Source of the DNA: Rhizopus sp. PT2906
Taxonomy: Eukaryota > Mucoromycota > Mucoromycetes > Mucorales > Rhizopodaceae
Length of the DNA stretch: 15,263 bases
Assembly (NCBI GenBank): GCA_025529335.1
Contig: JAMYHX010000718.1
Location: forward strand, 1-15,263
Direction: 5' to 3'
Shown here: positions 9,170 through 15,263 of the stretch, piece after piece
How the letters are laid out: each line of letters starts with the position of its first letter
How positions within the stretch are numbered: the first letter of the stretch is position 1
Translations under genes and position numbers: made by a program
Notes under the pieces: generated by a model
What the model saw: only the letters and a program-made list of their open reading frames with translations
What the model was told of the DNA's origin: nothing
The model's database searches: none

Positions 9170-9645
9170 ATGTTTTATCTCTTGAGAGTTCCAGCAAGGG
9201 TTCATTTATATATGAACAGCATTGCTGTATTCAGCTCTTTTAAATCGTATGTTTCACAGAGAAGCTCTTTTTTGTTATTCAAATCCAACATGTACTTCTT
9301 TATCAGTTTTCCAGAAGCTGTCAATGATTTTGCTACAATCTTTCATAAATTCGACACAGCTTCTTTGATTTCATGTGGGTATAAATCTTTGTTAACAAAG
9401 ATTTTTAATAGAAGAGAAGCTGCTTTTTGGATATGCACTTTTGTCATAAAGGAAAGTGGGTGACTTGATACAAATCTTTTTTCTTCGTACTTTTTACTGA
9501 TAAACATCCATTTATTTACTGCATGTTTTTTTTTTTGATGCACTGGTTCAGAATTCTTTCGACTTTTGCGGAGGGCGCTGTAGTTCTTGGGACAAAATAT
9601 TTTTTGAAGATACAATGTCATACCTCTCTGCCACCGAAGATCCAA
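9170..9645 (-). pseudogene. Frame-shifted minus-strand coding relic
   Basis: The minus strand from 9645 reads a Lys-rich protein that stops near 9343 after LYPHEIKEAVSNL. A second frame takes over at about the same point, reading EFMKDCSKIIDSFWKTDKEV, and a third then continues NNKKELLCETYDLKELNTAM before a stop near 9200. Ignoring a GTGT duplication near 9355 joins the first two. The three pieces share composition and order, which suggests one gene broken by at least two shifts. The overlapping plus-strand frame 9113-9463 (TTG start, Ser/Phe-rich) looks like its shadow. I do not recognise the family; a transposon-derived gene is possible. AT-rich chance frames cannot be excluded. Confidence 0.35.
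9383..9404. repeat. Perfect 22-bp palindrome
   Basis: The half-site AAATCTTTGTT is followed directly by its exact reverse complement, with no spacer; the centre GTTAAC lies at 9391-9396. It falls within the frame-shifted relic and could form a cruciform, bind a dimeric protein, or be a remnant of an inverted terminal structure. Function unknown. Confidence 0.9.
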
Positions 9646-10022
9646 TAAATGCTAAAATTGTGTTTGAATCAACGTTCCCAAAGAAGCCGGAGGTTATAAG
9701 GAGCCGCGTCGTCAATTCAAAATAATCACGTCCAGCTCATGTTTTCTTTCGAATAAAGGAGTCAGCTGTTGTATTCAGCTTTGTTACTGTAAAAAGGCTA
9801 TTAAGTCGACAACATATGAATTAGATTGTTTATTAAGAGGAGCTGAACATCACAAAACTAAGTTCGTGTGTGAGTTTACTTGGGCAGAGAATCTATAACT
9901 GCTATTTATATTGTTGTCAATGTTGTCAGTATGCTTATTGCTATTCTTTTCAGATGAGATAGAGGAATGTAAAGTAAAGTGTATGCTCAACTATAAGATT
10001 ATATTCGAGTTATTATAATGTT
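9646..10022. other. Intergenic, nothing recognised
   Basis: No frame of note on either strand and no repeat that I could trace elsewhere in the window. Confidence 0.5.
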
Positions 10023-11210
10023 TTATATCAAACACGTCAATGCCTCTGATTGATGGCCTACACGCGAAAAATCGACACAATCGTCGACATTATTGTTATG
10101 AACAAAAACAGAAAAGCTGGTTAAGAAAAACCAGTAATTCTCAAGAATCATCATTGCCTCCATAAATCTTGAGCAGAATAAAACGATACTTTCAGCTTGC
10201 TGTTCGCTAATTGTTTTGGCTTTTGCATGACAGTTGTCATAGACTACGTACTCTTTTGTGTTAAACAAACGGTTGACGTGACATAGAACAGGGCGGCTTA
10301 ATAGATTCTTCCTCACGAGCTCCCCGAGGATCATTCGCTATTCCTGGAATACTCGATGGAGTCCATAAAACTTCGGTCACTCAACCCAATTTCAGTAGTG
10401 AACATTGTCAAAAACACATGCAAGCTGCAGGCATAGATACAAAAATATATGGCCCCACATTCAATACGTTCAGCAAGCAGCACGAAGACCGTCAAATTAA
10501 GCAACGAGATGGATAAGATAAAGAAGCATCCCAACTAAAGCCTGTCTGCCAATACATTCGAACATTTCTACTACAAACCATCTCGCCAGCACGCTGACAG
10601 CAAGATTACAGGTTCCATTTTTTCTTTTTGTCCTGAAAATCATACCATATCCAAAGTCCGACTGAAGTCAACTGAAATTGGGTTAGGCACGCCAAGCAAT
10701 TGGTACCGTGGGCACTGTATGTATAAAGTTTCTTGTAAAATGCAATCCTTCCGTTCCACATAACAGGATTTTATATTCGTGTACGACGGTGCAGCTTCCA
10801 TTGAGTATTTGAGTTTAAATCCTTTGGCAAAGTTTCTTCTTGTACATAGCATTCATTTGTAAAGAAGCAAATATACTATGTTCGATGCTTCTATAAGTAT
10901 CTAAAGTACATCTTTTTCGCATAAAAGGGACAGTACGAAAGAAGGAGCTTATTAAATGAGCAAATATGTTTGTCTCTTTCTACTACATTGCACTTAATTG
11001 TGCTCATTGTACTTCTAGATACACATTGGCGTCCCGAGTCATTGGGTTTAGCTGTATTCCTAGAATAGAATATTTGCACTCTGTCATAATATTCGGGTCA
11101 AATACGGCCTGTTTTACGAGCAATTCTGGAAACTCTTTTTTATACTCTTCCTGGCGCCGTTTTTCCTCTTCTCGTTGAGCTTCGTGATAGGTTTTTTTTT
11201 TCATACCCAT
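10023..11210 (-). pseudogene. Decayed minus-strand gene, possibly transposon-related
   Basis: Protein-like pieces follow one another on the minus strand but change frame. At 11210-11004 there is a charged start (MGMKKKTYHEAQREEEKRRQ). At 10852-10640 there is a Cys-containing piece (YVERKDCILQETLYIQCPRY). At about 10470-10267 another frame includes WTPSSIPGIANDPRGAREEE, and at 10334-10023 a third includes HVNRLFNTKEYVVYDNCHAK. The GC content is higher than in the intergenic DNA nearby, and the pieces lie in a sensible order. The spaced cysteines and the VVYDN motif bring to mind the cysteine-cluster proteins linked to KDZ transposases, but this is only a loose resemblance. Several stops and shifts rule out an intact gene unless many introns are present. 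An intron-rich gene is less likely, since I could not find phase-matched splice sites between the pieces. Confidence 0.4.
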
Positions 11211-12220
11211 TATTCTATCAGCTGTTGTGTACAGATTTCAGAATTCTAATGTCCATGTGGCTGTACTTTTAAACTTTATATTTAGATTGTAGGATGATTC
11301 TTTTTCCTTAGCCGTAGACTGTAGGGAATGTTCATTATTGCCCTCTTTCATTAATTCAAGCTGCAGTCCGGAGCCTCGGAGAACCTTTATAGAACTTAGT
11401 TACATGATGATATGAAGCTGTCGATAAAAAAAAAGAGCGCGTTCAATTGTTTCATGTTTGACTAACACTTTTAGGTTCTCGTAAAAGGAAGCACGTGTGT
11501 CGTAAGTACATGAAAAAAAAAAAACTATATATAGCGCCCATTCATTCTATGTAACGAAAGTAGAAATGCTTAATTGCTATGTATCTGTCAATATCCAAGC
11601 CAAGCATTGTCATTAATTGATACGTAAGCTCATACAAGATGGGAAATAGTAGAGCTATAATTAAAACCTCAGAGCGACTATTTCTATATCGCATTATTGC
11701 AGCACCGTTTTGTTCGCATTAGAGTATACAAAAATTGATACTGACATTTAATGAGCATCAACTACAACTGTCAAAGTGGATAGCTATCAAATACGGCCCT
11801 AAAAAGTACATTTTGCTATTCTGAGATCTAATTCACAGATCATTGACATTCAGTTACCAAACATTGAGGTAACACATTCAACAAAAATTTTATTCTTTGT
11901 TGGATTCCCAAAAAAGTGAACTAGTCTGGAAAAGACTAATTCTGAATTTATTTATTGGCGTACTTAGTCATGACAACATCTTTTCGTCACTATACCATTT
12001 TACTTTAAGCAACATTGGCTCGTGAAGAGTGGCATGTCAGAGTGAGCACAGGCTGACATTTACATACGACACTTGAACGATGGCTATCTACCCAACGAAT
12101 TGAAATTCTTGTCCTTTATTCAGTACAAGAAAAAGAGAAGGTGGGTACATAGTGAAATGCAGTGGCCATTTACCAAAATAAAATAAAAGGACGGAGTGAA
12201 CTATTTAAAAGGTAAAAGAG
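11211..12220. other. Intergenic, upstream of the Skt5-like gene
   Basis: No coding region seen. It contains a CACGTG E-box at 11492-11497 and a poly(A) run at about 11513-11524. The final part probably includes the promoter of the gene starting at 12351. Confidence 0.55.
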
Positions 12221-12230
12221 TATAAAAATA
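12221..12230 (+). promoter_or_regulatory. TATA-like box of the Skt5-like gene
   Basis: TATAAAAATA lies 121 nt upstream of the ATG at 12351 and is followed by a pyrimidine-rich leader (about 12268-12333). Position and order match a standard fungal promoter. Confidence 0.5.
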
Positions 12231-12350
12231 AATATCATCCAACAATTCCGCTTAAAGTTTATTTATAACATTTTCTTTTTTACCCGTCTTCCGCTGTCCA
12301 TCTCCTTTTCTTTCTCTTTCTCTTTCACTTTTCCACCTTGACAGTGCAGC

Positions 12351-13812
12351 ATGCTCGCTATCAAAAATAAATTAAAAAGCTCTGCAAGCTCAATTAAATC
12401 AGCAAAGAGCAACAATCAGCAATATTTCATGAATAACTCCACGCCTGTGCTGTCGTCTAGAGTGTCCAACGCAAGCTGCAGCACAAGCGCAAGTGGTAGT
12501 ACAACTAGTCTTCCCAATATGCCTCCAACGCCTCCTACACATCTTGTTGGTACAAGTGATATCTTTTTAAATCACACCCATTTAAAGCCTGGAAACAATG
12601 CTGAGCTACTGGATTACGAAAAGACAATCAATATGTATCGAGAGAATGCAAAACACATAAATGATCCAAACATCCAATGGGATCTTGCTACTTATCTTTA
12701 TGAATCTTCCAAGGCAACTGGCAACAAAGTGTACATGCAGGAAGCTATCAAGATCTTAAAGTCCTTATCTCTTAAAGGTCATGGTGAAGCACAATATTAT
12801 CTGGCCAATATCTATGCTTCAGGCAATCTATCTAAATCTCACAAACCAGACTTCAATCATGCCTTTCCTCTATTTGTACAAGCAGCTAAACATCAACATC
12901 CTGACGCTGCATATAGGTAATGTGGTTTACATATAGTTTATGTCATACATGAGTGTGCAAAGAAGAGAGAGAGAAAGTCCAGGGCAAATGCAACTAACCT
13001 GCAACCAATTAGAACTGCAAAGTGTTATGAAGATGGTCTAGGCTGCTTAAAAAACAAGTCAAAGGCATATCAATACTACAGGTGACAATGATTTATTAAT
13101 CTATTTTTTTTTAGTTTCTAATATTACGTGCTAATATAGACTAGCAGCCACATTAAATCATCCTGGTGCAATGTATCGATTAGGCTTGGCTGAACTCAAT
13201 GGCAATTTGGGTCTAAAACGTAATGTGCGTGACGGCAATAAATGGCTGAAAAGATCTGCAGATGCTGCTACCCCCGAATATCCTCATGCGCTTCACGAAC
13301 TTGGTTTATTGCACGAAAAGGGACTAGATGATATCATCTTTAAGGATCCTAAATATTCAGTTCAACTTTATGCTAAAGCTGCAGAGCTAGGGTATGCTCC
13401 TTCTGCTTATCGACTCGGTCAGTGTTTTGAGTATGGTTATCTAGGTTGCCCTAAAGATTCAGTCACTTCTGTATATTACTACACACTTGCTGCTAAGCGT
13501 GGTCATCCAGACGCGGCATTTGCTCTGTCTGCTTGGTATCTTGTCGGTGATGGTGATCGATTGCAGGCGTCGGAAGAGAAGGCACTAGAGTGGGCTAGAC
13601 GCTCTGCAGAAAAGGGTTTACCTAAAGCGGAATTTGCTTTAGGTTACTTTGCAGAAATGGGTATAGGACGACCAAAGGATCTAAATGAGGCCATGGTATG
13701 GTATAAAAAGGCAGCTGATCATGGCAACGAAAAGGCAACTCAACGACTAAAAGAAAAAGCTCCCATTAATATAAACAAAAACTTGCCTGCTGTGGCTACA
13801 GAAGCAAACTAA
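12351..13812 (+). CDS. Skt5/Chs4-like chitin synthase regulator (Sel1 repeats), one frameshift
   Basis: Sel1-repeat protein of the Skt5/Chs4 family, which activates chitin synthase at the cell surface. Exons: 12351-12916, 13012-13081, 13140-13812; intron 1 has a perfect branch site (ACTAAC) before the acceptor at 13011. A Ser/Thr-rich N-terminus of about 65 residues is followed by Sel1 units in typical family form: QWDLATYLYE, EAQYYLANIYASG, HPDAAYR, then across the introns KCYEDGLGC, HPGAMYRLGLAELNG, ALHELGLLHEKG, SAYRLGQCFEYGYLGC, AAFALSAWYLVGDGD and AEFALGYFAEMGIG. The family expects YR-TA-xCYE at the first junction. The sequence gives exactly that if one A is removed from the AAAA run at 13018-13021; as written, the frame stops within a few codons. 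Total exon length is 1309 nt, one more than a multiple of three, so a corrected product would be 435 residues. The C-terminus (AVATEAN) lacks the CaaX prenylation box of yeast Skt5. A sequencing error and a real null allele are both possible. Confidence 0.85.
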
Positions 13813-13947
13813 TTTTATTTATATTTTTCTTTATTTATGACTCTTGTAAATACATTCACATATACACATTTATATATCTCTCATCATACTATCTTTATTA
13901 TTCCATGTATCCCGCGAATATGTGTGTACACGCGTTTCTACCATAAA

Positions 13948-13953
13948 AATAAA
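13948..13953 (+). terminator. Putative poly(A) signal of the Skt5-like gene
   Basis: AATAAA lies 135 nt after the stop codon, within the 183-bp gap between the two convergent genes. Their 3' ends probably overlap. Confidence 0.4.
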
Positions 13954-13995
13954 GTGGAATATGGCTTCATTTTAAGAAAAAGGAGTGGAGGGTAT

Positions 13996-15115
13996 TTACG
14001 TAAAACGAAATGATGGCATAACGTCCACCAGATTCCAGTGCTCGCTTTGTTCTATTGTAGGACTGGATTCTGTGTTGTCCACCTTTTCTTTATCATCATT
14101 TTCCATCTCTTCATCACTATCCAAATAGAGCAGTAAATCGTCTAATTGATCTGAGGATCGATCGATTGCGTGCTGCGACCTGTATCGTAGTGCAGTCATT
14201 CTGAGCACTTGCTGAAACTCTACAGGAAATTCTAAATCTCTTATGCCTTTGTATACAATGGCATGCGATCGCCTACAATAACCATCAATGTCGTCCTCCT
14301 ATGCCCCTCCTATGACACTTTCACTTACATGCCAAGTTTAGATGAATAGCAACATGCCATTAAGCCTTGTAGTGTGTTTGCTACTTGACTGAGTGATATC
14401 TCTATTCCTTGGGTATAACATAGATAGGCAATATCATAATTTAGCATAGCCATGCCAATCACGAATCGCCGAAAATTTCTATCTTCATCATCCAAGAAGA
14501 GAGGCATCTTGTTGTTGTTGTGCCATAGTTTTGCATTTGGTGTCGCAATACGGATATAGGAATGAATTCCTTTTTGGAAAATCATGAAGGGTAATTTGAT
14601 GCCCAAGTAGTGAACAATTAAGCGTAGCATATGTGTAACCAGATTTATTGGAGCATTCAGTTCTTCTTTTGGATATTCTATTTGTCATATATATAAAAGA
14701 TGATTATGTGTGTACATACAACAAAGATACTGCTTACTGGATACATCAATGAGTTTAGTTGGTAAAGTTACGCCGCATATATACAAATCCTCTTTATTTA
14801 ACAAGCTCATCGGCCTTTTACTAAATGGCACTCTATCATCCTCTATAGGTGTCGTTGGTGCTATAGTTTCCTCAATCACACCTGGCTTTAGTTCAAACAA
14901 AGACGCTACTTCCTTGACTAAGATTCTTCTTGTTCCTACTGTCATCTTGTGCAGACGTTGCCAAGATCTTATCATGTCCATATTGTTCTTTTCTTTTAAC
15001 CGTGCTATACTATTCTTATATCTAGCCTCAGCCAAGTCCAATGCGCGTCTTTTAGCTTCTATAGTCCGTTTTAAATCGGATATCCGTATTGTTTCTAAAC
15101 AAGAGGGTTAGTATA

Positions 15116-15152
<37 letters not shown>

Positions 15153-15263
15153 TTGATCCTTACTTGAATGAATCTCTTTTGTAAGCTGAACCTGTTGTGT
15201 TTGTATTGTTTGCAAGCTCATGCATAACTTGTTTTTCTTTGCTAAAAGTGCTTGAATCACACT
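13996..15263 (-). CDS. UVRAG/Vps38/Atg14-like protein, 3' part only
   Basis: Four exons on the minus strand (15263-15164, 15094-14738, 14677-14329, 14272-13996) join in phase to 360 residues; the N-terminus lies beyond the window edge. The first about 100 residues are a charged coiled coil (SDLKRTIEAKRRALDLAEAR), then a family-typical segment: KEVASLFELK, DLYICGVTLP, LVTHMLRLIVHYLGIKLPF, SYIRIATPNAKL, MPLFLD and FVIGMAMLNYDIAYLCYTQG. This order fits the Atg14/UVRAG/Vps38 domain, which recruits the Vps34 PI3-kinase complex to membranes for autophagy or endosome-vacuole traffic. An acidic segment and EHWNLVDV end the protein. The absence of the N-terminal half means the choice between Vps38/UVRAG and Atg14 is open, with Vps38/UVRAG preferred for the C-terminal layout. 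It is convergent with the Skt5-like gene; a minus-strand AATAAA lies at 13894-13899. The intron 15095-15163 carries an AT microsatellite. Confidence 0.8.
15119..15151. repeat. AT microsatellite inside an intron
   Basis: Sixteen AT units plus one A, uninterrupted, lie between the donor and the branch region of the intron 15095-15163. The donor (GTAAGG) and acceptor (TTGTTTAG) sites are intact around it. The length of this repeat is likely to vary between strains. Confidence 0.9.

Noticed and set aside
9113..9463. Plus-strand frame with TTG start
   Set aside because: Ser/Phe-rich shadow of the more protein-like minus-strand relic; needs a non-standard start.
14295..14314. Nine-base direct repeat (CCTCCTATG twice)
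   Set aside because: Short, inside a 56-nt intron with good splice sites; probably a small replication slip without function.

Overview
The window looks like nuclear DNA of an early-diverging filamentous fungus, most likely one of the Mucorales. It is AT-rich, its introns are mostly 43-74 nt with GT..AG ends, pyrimidine-rich leaders precede start codons, and it encodes fungal protein families (Skt5/Chs4-type Sel1-repeat protein, UVRAG/Vps38-type protein, FYRN-FYRC protein). The assignment to Mucorales is inference from style, not from a marker gene.

Layout. 1-987: no gene seen. 988-1375 (minus): a short unrecognised reading frame in two pieces offset by one base, with one likely membrane helix; it may be divergent from the next gene across about 110 bp. 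1486-2754 (plus): intronless GT4 glycosyltransferase, intact. 2840-4200: no gene. 4204-5540 (plus): protein-like fragments broken by frame changes and stops, probably a decayed or poorly assembled gene. 5540-6825: no supported gene. 6942-8757 (plus): six-exon gene with a clear FYRN-FYRC module, probably a chromatin protein related to TBRG1; its first exon is only 16 nt. 8890-11210: on the minus strand, pieces of broken reading frames that look like one or two decayed genes, possibly transposon-derived, plus a perfect 22-bp palindrome. 11211-12220: no gene. 12351-13812 (plus): three-exon Skt5/Chs4-like gene with one extra base in exon 2 that breaks the frame. 13996-15263 (minus): the last four exons of a UVRAG/Vps38/Atg14-like gene whose 5' end lies beyond the window.

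The genes are not an operon or cluster with a shared task: surface-glycan or glycolipid synthesis (GT4), chromatin (FYRN-FYRC), chitin synthase regulation (Skt5-like) and PI3-kinase/autophagy (UVRAG-like) are ordinary fungal cell functions placed side by side. I found no convincing new system. The points most worth checking are the frameshift in the Skt5-like gene, the unknown N-terminal half of the FYRN-FYRC protein, the two broken gene regions and the palindrome. All exon structures are predictions from splice signals, phase and family resemblance; no transcript or database search was available.
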